Shown here piece by piece: positions 11,025 through 21,477 of a DNA stretch of 64,000 nt (the first letter of the stretch is position 1; each line of letters starts with the position of its first letter). The DNA is from Deroplatys truncata (taxonomy: Eukaryota > Arthropoda > Insecta > Mantodea > Mantidae), in the NCBI GenBank assembly GCA_030765065.1, contig CM060978.1:59672421-59736420 (forward strand). The letters run 5' to 3'. A program made the position numbers and the translations under genes. Below the pieces are notes generated by a model. It saw only the letters and a program-made list of their open reading frames with translations, was not told where the DNA came from and searched no databases.

Positions 11025-11423
11025 AGCCTACTTCATGTTAATCGAGATAAACATTTGCTGAATCATATTGCTAATTTTCTTTTAGATGCAAGGGGAATTG
11101 GTAAGCTATAAGCGAAGTCAAATCTCTTAAGAGCTGGTTGCTATGTGGAGCATTTCATTCTCTTTGCATGTCCAGGACTTAATAAACGAATAATGAATTC
11201 CCATTTGAGAAAAGGTGTAAGTGTTGGAAAATTCAAACAAATAACAAGGAACATCTCAGAAATGGTTCACTGGAAAAAAAAAAGTTCATGACCTACATTG
11301 TGCTTTAACGAGGTGTACATTTTTCGTGTAGTAAAATTTTATATCTCTTATGGTTTACCAGTTATTTGAAAGTCATTCAGAATGAAGAGGGCTTTGGCGA
11401 CATTTCCAGGAAATTCAAGATTC
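11025..11423 (+). repeat. Hel-A fragment, 5' half, cut by mariner 1
   Basis: Plus-strand Hel-A from CTTCATGTTAATCGAGATAA to the block CATTTCCAGGAAATTCAAGA. Here it is interrupted by the terminal repeat of a mariner element, so Hel-A was in place before that insertion. Confidence 0.65.
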
Positions 11424-12050
11424 GACGGCTGTCCCAGAAGTACCCGAGCTGACGTGTATGTAGCGATTGTTGTTTCAAACAAATGACTATGGTAAAGTAC
11501 CACCCTTATAAAGCTTAAGTTTGGGAGCCATTAATAATGAACGCTCTCGGCGAATTTCTAAACCTGGTTAAAACTAGCCATCGTTATGTGATACAATACT
11601 TTCTTCGTCCAACTAATATTAAAACTGAGCTAGAGTCTACTCTGGGGGAGTCTGCTCCTTCGTTTACATCAGTAACGGGTGGCAGAGTTTAAGCTAGGCC
11701 GTACGAGCTCCCAAGACGAACATCGCAGTGGTTGACCAAATGAGGTGACCACCCCAGAAATTGTGAAGAAAGTCCACAAAATGGTGTTGTATGACCGTCG
11801 ACTGAATGTGCGCGAGTTAGCAGATATCGTAGGCATTTCAAAAAGTGCTTTACATTGCATACCAACTGAAAATGTAGACATGAGAAACCTGTGCACAAGA
11901 TGGGTGCCGCGTTTACTCACAATGGAACAAAAACAGCGTCGAGAGGATGTTTCAATCGACTGTCTGGCTGTGTTTCTCTGATCTGCGAGAGAGGCACGCC
12001 AACGTAGCTGCTTGGGGGAAATCACAACCTGCATCAACCAGAATTTCTAG
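11424..12050 (+). pseudogene. Mariner 1: N-terminal transposase remnant (DD34D family)
   Basis: A mariner begins with a terminal repeat close to GACGGCTGTCCCAGAAGTAC, also seen at 63184. Downstream, a frame from about 11686 reads the N-terminal DNA-binding part of a mariner transposase, including VRELADIVGISKSALH (about 11807-11854) and ARWVPRLLTMEQKQ-like residues (a TRWVPRLLTMEQ match at about 11896-11935). A stop codon lies between the SSQDEHRSG and PNEVTTPE segments, and another follows CLAVFL at 11981. The catalytic Asp motifs of the DDE domain are absent, so the 3' half is lost. It is non-functional. In intact relatives the protein cuts and pastes the element at TA sites. Confidence 0.8.
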
Positions 12051-12139
12051 TGGTTCCACAACCTAGTGCCACAGAGTGTATTCTGAGATTAAAAAAAGAC
12101 ACATTTTCTCTCTTGTATTATTTAATATACGATACGTAT

Positions 12140-13350
12140 TAAAAAACTAAGGTCCGGTGAACAATATTTAACAGATGGTAGGCCTGAGCGGCATTACAAA
12201 CTTTCAGCGCTGTCTATTACCTCCTGAGGAACCTACCTCAGTGTTGGTGTGAGGTAGTAGGCGTTTGCCAGTCAGTGAGAGCAGATGGTAATGGCCGCGA
12301 AAATCGTAGACCCCACCAATTGTGAACTGCGCGGTGTGCTCGGATATTTTCTTTCAAAAGGATCGTCAGCTGAGGACATCCATCGTGAGTTATGCCTCGT
12401 GAATGGACCGGACATAATGTGACAAAAGGGTTCGACACTGGTGTGGAGAATTTTGAAATGTCCGCCAAAATGTGCACGATGAACAGTGGGGTGGTAGGAC
12501 CAGTATTTGGACCGACGACATCCTTGGGCAAGTGAACCAAAAACTTCGTAGTGATCGACGTTTGACGATTAGTGGTCTGGTTGATGAATTCCCAAATGTT
12601 GCTCGAACCACACTTTACAGGATTGTCATGGACCAGCCTGGATGTTGGAAACTTTGTGCGAGGTGGATGCCAAAGCTGCTCACCGATCAGCACAAAGAGC
12701 AACGGATGCGTAGTGCACGGCAGTTTGGAGCGCTTTAGACAAGATGGAGATGGTTTGTTTTCCCGCATTGTTACAAGCGACGAGACATGGATAGCGTACA
12801 CCAGCGTAGAACCCAAACAACAGTTAACGCAGTGGCGCCGTTTCGGTTCACTCAAACAAAAGTGTGTAAGCAATCGCCGTAAACGAACCACAGAATGATG
12901 GGTACCGTGTTTTGGGATGAAAAGGGCGTCCCTTTGATTGATTTCATGGACGTGGGTCAACAATTACAGCTGACGTGTACTGTGCAACGGTTAACAAACT
13001 GGTGCGACACAAAATCGACGTCGCAGGAAATTGTCGTCTTGCTTCATCCTTCTACACGACAACGCACGCTCGCATACCGCTGCCAAAACCAAAGAGAAGA
13101 TTCAAGAGTTTCGTTAGGAATGCTCTAACCAACCTCCATATTGTTCCGACCTGGAACCAAGCGACTATCTCCTCTTTTGCATTTGAAACGGTGGCTGGTT
13201 GGACAACGATTTCAAACCGACGATGAACTCAAGACCATCTGCTTCAAGTCCCAGGCGGCAGACTTCTATGCCGAGTTGTTAAAGAAGCCGGTACAGCGTT
13301 ACAGCAAGTGTATAGATGTGAACGGTGATTATGTGAAAAAGTAAAGTGGA
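12140..13350 (+). pseudogene. Mariner 2: full-span but frameshifted transposase
   Basis: A second mariner, from a different subfamily. Coding similarity starts at about 12290 (VDPTNCELRGVLGYF) and ends at the natural C-terminus DVNGDYVKK with a stop at 13342-13344. The HTH region reads LRSDRRLTISGLVDEFPN and the ARWMPKLLTDQHKEQR motif follows. The three catalytic Asp regions are all visible but in different frames: TSDETWIAY (12773-12799), LLHDNARSHT (about 13049-13078) and PPYCSDLEPSDYLLF (about 13132-13176). Several frameshifts and a stop before SIWTDD break the ORF. The outer ends are uncertain because terminal repeats were not identified. Confidence 0.8.
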
Positions 13351-13372
13351 TACAGGGAGAGCCAAAAACCTA

Positions 13373-13902
13373 CGAACCGGCTGCGCTGTGTATTTCCTGC
13401 CCGCGTCCTCGTCGCTCCTTGCCATCTGCCGCTATCATACAAAGGCGCGGATGAAACCATACATTTTTAAAACAACTTTTAAAGGCTTTACTTACCAACT
13501 TTATGAAAGGTGATGCTGAAACTGGCCACCGTCGTTGTCCATACATTTTTGGCTCCTCTTTAGGAAACTATCCATCACTAGCCGTAGTTCAGGTTTTTAA
13601 TGCTGGCAATTTCCAGGCTGATATTTTGTTTTAATTCTTTCAGAGTGTATGAGTTTGTCTTGTATACTTTGTTTTAAGTTACCCCAGAGATAAAAATCGC
13701 AGGGGGTTACTTCGGGGGACCAAGGGGGGCCACAAATTTCTACTAATAAGTTTGTCCTAAAACACACTTTCATAAAGTTGTTAAGTAAACCTTTAAATAG
13801 TTTAAAAAATGTTGTATGGTTTCATCCGCGCCTCTCTATGTTAGAGCAGACGGCAACGAGCACCGAGAACGCGGACTGGAAAAACACTGCGCAGCCGGTT
13901 CG
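13373..13902 (-). mobile_element. Deleted Tc1/mariner-superfamily element with ~145-bp TIRs
   Basis: A 530-bp element bounded by TA (13371-13372 and 13903-13904). Both ends begin CGAACCGGCTGCGC and remain alignable inward for about 145 bp, including GGCGCGGATGAAACCATACA, so the TIRs are unusually long. The unique middle encodes, on the minus strand, a C-terminal transposase scrap with WPPWSPEVTPCDFYLWGNL and FLKRSQKCMDNDGGQFQH, which matches the third-Asp region and C-terminus of DD41D-like transposases. A stop codon breaks the frame and the rest of the gene is gone. It can only have moved with a transposase supplied in trans. Confidence 0.75.
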
Positions 13903-13904
13903 TA

Positions 13905-14170
13905 GTATTTTGCCTCCTCCTGTATGTATGCACATATTACAGATGAGCGACATTGTTATTATGTCCAAACGAAACTTCGTTTTGAATACGCGTCGTAGAT
14001 TTCAGTAAAGCAAATAGTGGAATACAGAAGGCATTGCACGAGAAACAAATGAATGGTGACTTAGCACTTAAACATATAACGCATTGGGAAAATCAAACTA
14101 ATAACAACGATTATTAGTTAAAATGATATGGCATAGGTTCTGTATTTTAATGATTGCTAAGTTTTTTTTT
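13905..14170. other. Probable eroded Hel-A and flank
   Basis: Weak traces of Hel-A (GGGAAAATCAAACTAATAAC, ATATGGCATA) suggest an old plus-strand fragment. No gene is seen. Confidence 0.3.
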
Positions 14171-14976
14171 ACATGGTTTATTTTTACTTTCTCTACTAGG
14201 TACAGTAAGTAGGGAAAGTATTGCATTCCACCCAAAAATTCGATACTGAGATTTCACCGCAAAATACGTGTTTTGAGATGCTCTGAATCACGTCCATGTG
14301 TGCCTGCCTGTGAACAGGATTAACTCGAAATCGAAAAGTAGGATAAATACCAAACTTCGTATTTGAGTTTAGTATCTTCTAAGGATGCGGCACAGAGATT
14401 TTGAATAAAATCCAACACCCCAGACTACCCTTTACATGCAACATTTTTCGAAAATTTGATATTCTCAAAAATGGCTATAATGATTTTGTTAAAGTATCAT
14501 ATGTTTAAGATATTTTCATGGCAAATGAAATCTATATCTTGAATTCTTTGGGAAGTCCCCAAAAGTCCTTTTCATTATAAATGACTTTCGCATAACTGAT
14601 AAACCGTAAGAATAGACAAAATTTTACTCCAAAAACAATTTAGATCTCGTTAAAACATACAATTTGGGTTATATACATGTTTTTTGTTAAGTGAACTAGC
14701 TATTATTTGTTTGAATTTTGCAATACTTACACTTTTTCTCAAATGGGAATTCGAAGAGAATGGAATGATCCACATAACAACCAGCTCTTAAAATATTTGA
14801 CTATCGCTTAAAGCCTGCCATATTCCCCTTGCACCTACAAGAAAACTAACAATAAGATGATTTCTGCAAATGTTTATCTTGATTAACATGTAGCACATAG
14901 AAAATAAGCGTTTGTAAAATAGTTTGTACAAGAGTAGAGAAAATCATGTGAGTGCAGCATATCAGATTTTTCATGT
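14171..14976 (-). repeat. Hel-A copy, nearly full length, short TG tract
   Basis: Runs from TTTTTACTTTCTCTACTAGG with hairpin TACAGTAAGTAG to GAGTAGAGAAAATCATGTGA and ATCAGATTTTT. The microsatellite position holds only CATGTGTGCCTGCCTGTG (about 14292), so this copy shows the element with almost no repeat expansion. Confidence 0.75.
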
Positions 14977-15545
14977 TAGTTACACATATCACTTTTCAGG
15001 TATTTTCCACTGGCAAAATAGAACATTACATAGATTTCCTAATCCTCCTATCCAAGCCTGGATTTCATTACGCCGTCCAGACTTCGAAGTCAGACTATGG
15101 CACTGTTACATTTTACACCCTAGCTGTTACCTTGGCCATTTCCGCAACATGTTCGAGAAATAATAGCTGCAAATCTTCCCTGTTGATGGTACATCAAGTC
15201 TGAAACGACCAGGTAAACATGCGGGAGGGTGTGTAGCATTTTGGAAAAACCGCGTGCCTTATCTCGAAAATGACGAGGGATGGCGCGGAGGGGGTGTTAT
15301 TGTTTGCTGTCCACTCAGCAAACAGACAGGGTGGAAAAAAGAGAAAAAAAACTGAATGCGTGTAACGTCATAAACCCGCTAACCCCAAAACATGTATAGC
15401 GGCTGTTTCCTGTCTAGATGTGTCTCATAACCTGATGATTAACCTCTAGTGTGAATATATTTGAGCTATTATTATGTACAAAAAGATTAAATGGCAAAAA
15501 TTGCCAAAAATAACATTTTTAGACAGCATGGCCTAAAAGTAGAAC
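14977..15545 (+). other. Non-repeat segment with a splice-acceptor-like start
   Basis: The DNA between two Hel-A copies is not repeated here. At about 14988 CACTTTTCAG resembles a 3' splice site. Past it, one frame stays open for about 68 codons (VFSTGKIEHYIDFLILLSKP..., ending at 15201) and another for 58. I recognise no domain and codon use cannot be judged. It may be a decayed exon or chance. The rest, to 15545, has no signal. Confidence 0.2.
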
Positions 15546-15549
15546 ATCT

Positions 15550-16556
15550 AACACAGTGCGCACACATTCCACCTAAAAGATCGATACCGAGAGTTCAGCG
15601 GAAATACACGTTTTGAGACTCTTTGAATCAAAACAAAAAAACACATTTATATAAAAAGCTATACGTGTATGTCTAAGTGTCCGTTTGTCTATAAACAGCA
15701 TAACACAAAAACTGAATTTAGCATTTTCTTTGAATGCCTCAACAATATTTTCAGAAAAAAATCTCCCGAACTCTAACTGCCCTTTATATGGATAATATTA
15801 CGTTATTTATTCTTTTAAAAAGTGGCTCTTAACGATTTTGATTAAAATAACGTATGTTTATGATATTTTCATGACAAATAAAGTTGTATACCTTGAATTT
15901 TCTGGAAATAGGCTGTGAAGTCATCTTCATTCTGGATGACTTTGTATAATTGGTAAACAGTAAGTGGTAGACAAAACCTTACTGCACAAAGAATGTAGAT
16001 CTCAGTAAAGCACACAATTTATGACAAATATTTTTTGTGGCATTAACCATTTCCGAAGTATTCTATGTTATTGTCTTGGATTTTCAAATAGTAAATCGCT
16101 ATTGGTTTTCTGCTCGTGGTCATGCAACGAGTATGGGATATCAAAACCATTACAAAGCGAACCGCTCTTTAAACATCTGTCTATCTCGAGTTGGAAACGT
16201 TACTTTATTAATAACAACTGCATGAATATTACATTTTGGCAGATGAAATTATATTTTTTTATTTATTTATTATACAATCTAAAAAAACTATAATTTCATC
16301 TGCCAAAATTTAATATTCATGCAATTGCTATTAATAAAGTAATATCTCCAGTTTAAATCAATTAATACTATTTTCATCTCAAATAAACAGATCTATTGAA
16401 TGAATACATAATTAATCTACTGTGTTCTTGTACGTGCAAAGAAGTGTGATATAAGTTTAGCTGGACCAACAAGAGGTAGATAGAAGAATAGTTAAGCTTT
16501 TGTAACAATGTTTTGTACTAAGGTGAGTAGAGAAAGTAATGTGAATGCAACAATAT
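15550..16556 (-). repeat. Older Hel-A copy containing a long palindrome
   Basis: Divergent Hel-A beginning at about CACACATTCCACCTAAAAGA and ending GAGTAGAGAAAGTAATGTGA plus TGCAACAATATA. TG repeats are absent. A 143-bp inverted repeat sits at the place where young copies carry the CTGGACATGCAAAGAG block and its continuation. Confidence 0.65.
16200..16342. repeat. Long inverted repeat (54-bp stem)
   Basis: 16200-16253 and 16289-16342 are inverted copies with 51 of 54 positions matching, separated by a 35-base AT-rich loop. The arm includes TTTTGGCAGATGAAATTATA. No ORF is involved. It could be a small palindromic insertion or an inverted duplication made during repair. Confidence 0.85.
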
Positions 16557-16557
16557 A

Positions 16558-16843
16558 GTCTCCTCCGTGGACCAGTGGTAAAGTGCTAGCCTCCCGAGGT
16601 CGCGGTTCAAACCCGGCGGAGGGCGATGGATTTTTTCGGGCGTAAAAATCCTTAGCATGGCTTCCTTTGGAAGGGAAGTAAAGCCGGTGGTCCCGTGTCG
16701 TAGATTTACGGCACGTAAAAGAACCTCAAGTCTGATAAGAGGCCTCTGAGCAAAATTTCCGGTCTTTCACGCCAAATATAGAATGGGACGCTAAGGACCA
16801 CAGCAATTAAAGAGCGTTCATAAATAACATTCAATTCCATTTC
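16558..16843 (+). mobile_element. SINE-D copy 1, tRNA-headed, with target duplication
   Basis: A 286-bp SINE. The head resembles a tRNA with an A-box-like TGGACCAGTGGTAAAGTG and a B box GGTTCAAACCC. The body includes TCGGGCGTAAAAATCCTTAG and AAAGCCGGTGG. A 14-bp target duplication, AATGCARCAATATA, flanks it at 16544-16557 and 16844-16857. The head would drive pol III transcription, and LINE machinery is needed for movement. It is not a functional tRNA gene because the acceptor stem does not close and the body follows directly. Confidence 0.85.
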
Positions 16844-16857
16844 AATGCAGCAATATA

Positions 16858-17171
16858 AATAAATAAAATCTGAATATACTACCTCGGCACCTTGGTTAGC
16901 ACACGGGACATACATTCAAACTTTACATTTATTCTCACAAACACATTTATATTTTAGACTACATTAAAAATTTTTCAGACAGAATAACCACAGAGACACA
17001 ATATCTGCAAAATAATAATATAATAACAAATAAAACTAAAACAAGTATATAAAATAGAAATTATTAGATTAGAGTAGAGGCATAAAAATAATTGCAATTC
17101 TAATTTCTATATTTTTCTACACTTTTTGGAAACCAGCAGACTTAGCAACTGGTAACCAGCTACTATCTACT
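16858..17171. other. AT-rich DNA, nothing recognised
   Basis: Low-complexity A-rich DNA between a SINE and Hel-A. No coding or RNA signal was seen. Confidence 0.4.
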
Positions 17172-18427
17172 CCTATTTTAACTTTTTCTGTCACTGAAAT
17201 AACAGATAGAGCAGGTATTGCATTCCACCGAAAAATTCGATACCGAGATTTCACCGTAAATATTTGTTTTGAGGCCCCCTAAATCCAAATAAAGCATACT
17301 TGGAAATAAATACGTGTGTGTCTGTGTGTCTTTGAACGGAATAACTCGAAAACAATAAGTCGGATAAATACCAAACTTGGTATTTGAGTTCAGTATCTTT
17401 CGAGAATACGATAGGAAGATTTTCAAGAAAATTCCTCCCCCCACTACGCTTTTCATTGAACATTTTTCAAAAACTATGATTTTCTAAAAAATAGCTTCAA
17501 CAATATTGTTTAAAATACCATATATAGAAGATATTTACATGAGAACTAAAATGTATATCTTGAATTTTCTGGGAATAGCCTAGGAAATCTTCTTCATTCA
17601 GAAGGAATTTTGTATAATTGTGTAACTGGTAAACATTAAGCGATAGACGAAAGCGTACTACATATAAACTGTAGATCTCTTTAAAACACACAATTCATAT
17701 CAAATAACTTTTTTGAGGCATAAGGCCTTTCCGAGATATCCGATAATCAAATAGATAATCAAATGTTTCTCGCGATTGCATGGAAACAATATGGAATTTT
17801 AAGGGCAGCATAAAACCGCCCAGTTCTTAAACATTTGATTATCATTGATCTCTTTGTGTCTATAACAAAATGTACCGACTAGGATGGCTCAGGTGGTAAC
17901 GTCTGTGGTCCGCATTCGGGAAGTCCCGGGTCCAAATTCCGTGGGCCGACCAATCTGCCTCAGGTTTTTACGTGGTTCCCTCAGCGGCTAAGGTAAATAC
18001 CGGATAGGATATTTAATACCACGACCCAAAGTTCTACCTTAAGTCTAAAACAATAGTGAAAATAAAAAATAGATGATAACAGCGTATGCTGTGCCATCTA
18101 TCCACAGGCAATGAAAGCAGGTAGACTGGATGGCACCCTAATGCCATCTGCATGACACGAAGCAGAAGATCTGGCTGCTATGCGCTAGGATCTCTGTGGA
18201 CACGTGACGAAGCAAGATGGCATGGTTACAGGGATGACACCTAGAAGACTAAGTGTCCGCCCGCCATACGTCGATCTAAGAGTTATCCACTAACAGATCC
18301 GTCACGTTATGCCCCTGTAGTTAAAGAGACCAAAAATAAATAGGGTTATAAAAAATGTAACGAAATGTGTAATATAGCAGTTTCTGCAAACGTTTAATGA
18401 GATTAAAATGTAGCAGATAGAAAACAA
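17172..18427 (-). repeat. Older Hel-A copy split by SINE-E copy 1
   Basis: Hel-A of the diverged subfamily, from CTTTTTCTGTCACTGAAATA with TTTCACCGTAAATATTTG to TCTATAACAAAATGTA at 17874, and again from 18347 to about 18427. The gap is a SINE with its own target duplication, so the Hel-A copy came first. Confidence 0.65.
17875..18346 (+). mobile_element. SINE-E copy 1 with target duplication
   Basis: A 472-bp tRNA-headed SINE. The head reads AGGATGGCTCAGGTGGTAAC with a B-box-like GGGTCCAAATTCC. The body here is its own (GCAATGAAAGCAGGTAGACT, CTAAGTGTCCGCCCGCCATA) and ends in an A-rich tail. The flanking duplication is TATAACAAAATGTA (17861-17874) against TATAAAAAATGTA (18347-18359). Confidence 0.75.
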
Positions 18428-19160
18428 TCTGATGTGTTACACACATGACTTTCTCTACTCTTGTAAAAAATATTCTTACAAACGCTTATTCTCCATCTAC
18501 TTCATGTTAATCGAGATAAACATTTGTAGACTATCTTATTGCTAATTTTCTTGTAGATGTAAGGGGAATATATATTTACAAGGACAATATAGAAATACAG
18601 TAGCCTTTAAGCACATACATATATCTTAATAGCTGGTTGCTAGGTGCAGCACCATTCGCTTTGCCACAGATTAATACTCTTTGCATATCCAAGACAAAAA
18701 AATGAATAACGAATACCCATTTGCAAAAATAAGTATTGAAAAATTTAAGGAAATAACAAGCAATATCTCGAAAATGGTTTAATCAACAAAAAAATGTATA
18801 TGACATAAATTGTGTATTTTAACGCAACCTACATTTTTTGTGGAGTAAAATCTTGTCTATCTCTTATGGATTACCAGTTATGCAAAAGTCGTTCACAATA
18901 AAGAATACTTTTAGAGACATTCCCAGAAAATTCAAGATATACATTTTATTTGCCATGAAAATATCTTAAACATATGATATTTTAATCAAGATCGTTAGAG
19001 CCATTTTTGAGAAAATTAAACTTTTCGAAAAATCTTCCATGTAAAGGGTAATCTAGGGTGGGGGATTTTCTAGAAAACGTTCATGTCGCATCTCTGGAAG
19101 ATACTGATCCTAAATACCAAGTTTGGTGTTTATCCGACTGTTCGTTTCTGGGTTATGCTG

Positions 19161-19215
<55 letters not shown>

Positions 19216-19240
19216 TGTACGTAGAAGAGAAGGTAAAAAT
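18428..19240 (+). repeat. Hel-A copy with long CA tract, 3' end deleted
   Basis: Starts TCTGATGTGTTACACACATG and runs to a pure CA tract (about 19163-19212). It then jumps directly to CTGTACGTAGAAGAGAAGGT, missing roughly 110 bp that normally lie between tract and hairpin. The deletion edge is the microsatellite itself, which suggests slippage or recombination there. Confidence 0.75.
19163..19212. repeat. (CA)25 microsatellite within Hel-A
   Basis: An uninterrupted CA run of about 25 units at the fixed microsatellite position of Hel-A. Confidence 0.95.
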
Positions 19241-19259
19241 CAGATACAAAACCAATTTT

Positions 19260-19337
19260 TGGTAAGACTAGTTTGTATACTCACTAATAAACGATCGAGG
19301 GTAGAGAAGATCATTTGAATGTATCACATCAGGTTTT
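19260..19337 (-). repeat. Hel-A 5'-tip fragment
   Basis: A short piece of the older subfamily: GTATACTCACTAATAAACGA, GAGGGTAGAGAAGATCATTT and ATCACATCAGGTTTTT. Confidence 0.55.
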
Positions 19338-19494
19338 TATAAATGTATTGTCCCACGTGGTATGCATTGACTTTTGACAATCTCCGAGATTCGCATGCAA
19401 GTTCGAAAGAAGGAGAAACAAATGACGGGTGAGCTTTGATGTATGACAGTGACAGGTTAAGTTTATGTGCTCACACCGGTCCCTAGGGACATAG

Positions 19495-19830
19495 TTGGGA
19501 CACTTCCAGAAATGGGTCAGGACAGGGACTCCCTCAGGGATGATGCTGGCAAGTGAGCAATGGCCGGAAGCTTCCTTAATGTTGTACATCCATAACATGG
19601 GACAGGTTCCGACCTGGTCATCTCCGGGCGAGGCCGAAGGTTTCACTACCGCCAAACTGGGTTTTGTGGACAATGTGACGAAAATCTTCTACTCAGCTAT
19701 CTCGCACGCCTTCCTCTTCCGCAATAATCTCACCTTTGTTTTCAAAATAGGCGTATTCTTCTCCATTTTTCTTATCCTTTTCTTTATGTTGTCTTTTGGA
19801 AAAGTTCAGGAGAAAAGGAAAATCGTGTAA
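19495..19830 (+). CDS. Exon-like ORF with a C-terminal membrane segment, unknown
   Basis: A 111-codon open frame in DNA not repeated elsewhere in the window. The C-terminal part has a strongly hydrophobic segment (FKIGVFFSIFLILFFMLSFG, about residues 81-100) followed by a short basic tail (KVQEKRKIV) and a TAA stop at 19828-19830. AATAAA follows directly at 19830-19835. The frame has no good ATG at its start; TTCCAG at 19502-19507 could be a splice acceptor, which would make this a terminal exon of a membrane protein. I recognise no family. Chance is possible at this length, although the stop, tail and poly(A) signal fit together well. Confidence 0.3.
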   Translation: MGHFQKWVRTGTPSGMMLASEQWPEASLMLYIHNMGQVPTWSSPGEAEGFTTAKLGFVDNVTKIFYSAISHAFLFRNNLTFVFKIGVFFSIFLILFFMLSFGKVQEKRKIV

Positions 19831-19884
19831 ATAAAATCCACAACCTGAAGATTAGGCATACACAGAAAAATCTAATGTGCAAGT

Positions 19885-20170
19885 AAGGTTCCTCGACAAC
19901 AATTCTTGCAAAGGCTTGTTCTTCTATTTACTTCGTATTAATCGAGATAAATTTCTGCAAAAATGTTATTTTTTCATATTTCGTTGCAGCTACAAGGGGA
20001 ATACACAAGACTTGAAACGGTGGACAAATTTTAAAAAGCAGGTCTAAGTGATGATTTTGAAATTAGACTCTTTGCATAACACGAGGGAAAGGAAACGAAA
20101 ACGAATAGCAATTTAGCACTTGAAAAAGTATAGATTTGGAAATTCAAAACAAAAAAGAGAACAGTAATTA
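19885..20170 (+). repeat. Old Hel-A 5'-half fragment
   Basis: Strongly diverged traces: TTCTTGCAAAGGCTTGTTCT, CGTATTAATCGAGATAAATT, TACAAGGGGAATACA. It fades out before TIR-B copy 4. Confidence 0.45.
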
Positions 20171-20183
20171 ATTGACCTAATAT

Positions 20184-20525
20184 TTGAGGCAGGATTTTAA
20201 CACTTAAATGATTTCAGTCTAATTATATAATATATAAATTCAATAACAGCCCGCCTTAAAGCAATGTGTGTATGTAACAATATTACAGTCATTGTATATG
20301 TTTATATTATTGTATAATGTAATAATGTTATGTGAATGTATTACGTAATTTAATAATGTAGGAGCTGTGAGAATAATAGGTTAAAAGTTGCTAACAATGA
20401 GGTAACAATGAGGTAACCTTGAGGCAATAATGAATAAGAAAGTTTAACAATACTACTTGTGATTCTTGGAGTAACAATAATGTAATTTTTGTGACAGTTT
20501 ATAAAAAATAGCCAATCAACAACCG
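20184..20525 (+). mobile_element. TIR-B copy 4, truncated by SINE-D
   Basis: The left terminus TTGAGGCAGGATTTTAACAC is clear. The copy follows the family through GAGGTAACAATGAGGTAACC to AAATAGCCAATCAACAACC and stops abruptly at a SINE-D segment; the remaining 600 bp is missing. Confidence 0.7.
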
Positions 20526-20705
20526 CGCGTTCAAACCCGGAGTGCGATGGATTTTTTTCGGGCATAAAAATCCTTAGCATGGCTTCCTTAGGAAGGAAAG
20601 TAAAGCCGGTGGTGCCGTAAATTTACGGCACCTAAAAGAACCTCAAGCCTGACGGGATGCTAAGAACCATAGTAGTTATAGAGCGAGCATAAATAAAAAT
20701 CAATT
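20526..20705 (+). mobile_element. SINE-D copy 2, 5'-truncated
   Basis: Starts within the B box (CGCGTTCAAACCCGGAG) and continues with TTCGGGCATAAAAATCCTTA and AAGCCGGTGGTGCCG to GAGCGAGCATAAATAAAAAT. The tRNA-like A-box half and part of the body (the middle around GGTCTTTCACGCC) are missing. No target duplication was found. Confidence 0.7.
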
Positions 20706-21355
20706 TAATTTTTAATCGATTTCAGAAGATTAAGGTTTTTCTATGTCTCAGGAATTATAACCACAGTCTAGAATGCTTTATTTTTATGAGTTTGTACCTT
20801 TCACTCTGCATAATACACACTGAATCCAAGTATTGCCTTGTAAAAACAAACATGAAAATAGTTCTACGGTTTCTGCATAAAAGAGAACATCTATAATAAT
20901 TAAAAGCTATATTATTACCGTATTTTTGTGAATGTTGGTAATAGCATCGCTAAATGGGATCAGTGAAGGTTGTTGAAAACTCACATATCCAAACAAATTG
21001 CTGTCATTAAATGAGATTGCCTGACCGGATGTTATATCACAACTGATGCTGAATTAAAAATACATTTTAATCTTATCGGATTTTGTTTCGGGCTCTCTGC
21101 TATTCCCACCCCCTGCATCTACGCATATGTTTGATCTGATTCTTTTGTCTCACAAACATTTTATTTTCAAATACGCATACATATGTCACTGTGTTCAAAA
21201 TCAACTCCAGGGCATATAGGCATGAGCCACTGTCCAAATAGAAGAGAAAAAGATTCAGGTGCCACGCTCACATACGTTTGCTACGCATTTATACTTCACA
21301 CAATTATAGCATTCATATAAATACAATTTCTTACAAACTGTATATTTGATTTAGC
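20706..21355. other. AT-rich DNA, nothing recognised
   Basis: No repeat of the window's families and no supportable gene. Confidence 0.4.
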
Positions 21356-21472
21356 TCTAATCACTTTTTTTGAAATACGCGTTTTGAACTCCCAAAAAAA
21401 CAGCGTTAGAAAGGGCCAGTGTGTGTGTGTGTGGGTGTGTGTGTGTGAACAGCATAACTCGAAAACGATTAA
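21356..21472 (-). repeat. Hel-A fragment around the TG tract
   Basis: A short piece from GAAATACGCGTTTTGAACTC through a TG tract (about 21419-21446) to ACAGCATAACTCGAAAACGA. It is cut at the A-run where the next copy begins. Confidence 0.6.
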
Positions 21473-21477
21473 AAAAA

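Noticed and set aside
12238..12963. The 241-codon minus-strand ORF, one of the longest in the window.
   Set aside because: It is antisense to mariner 2, whose transposase motifs are on the plus strand; the residues show no domain.
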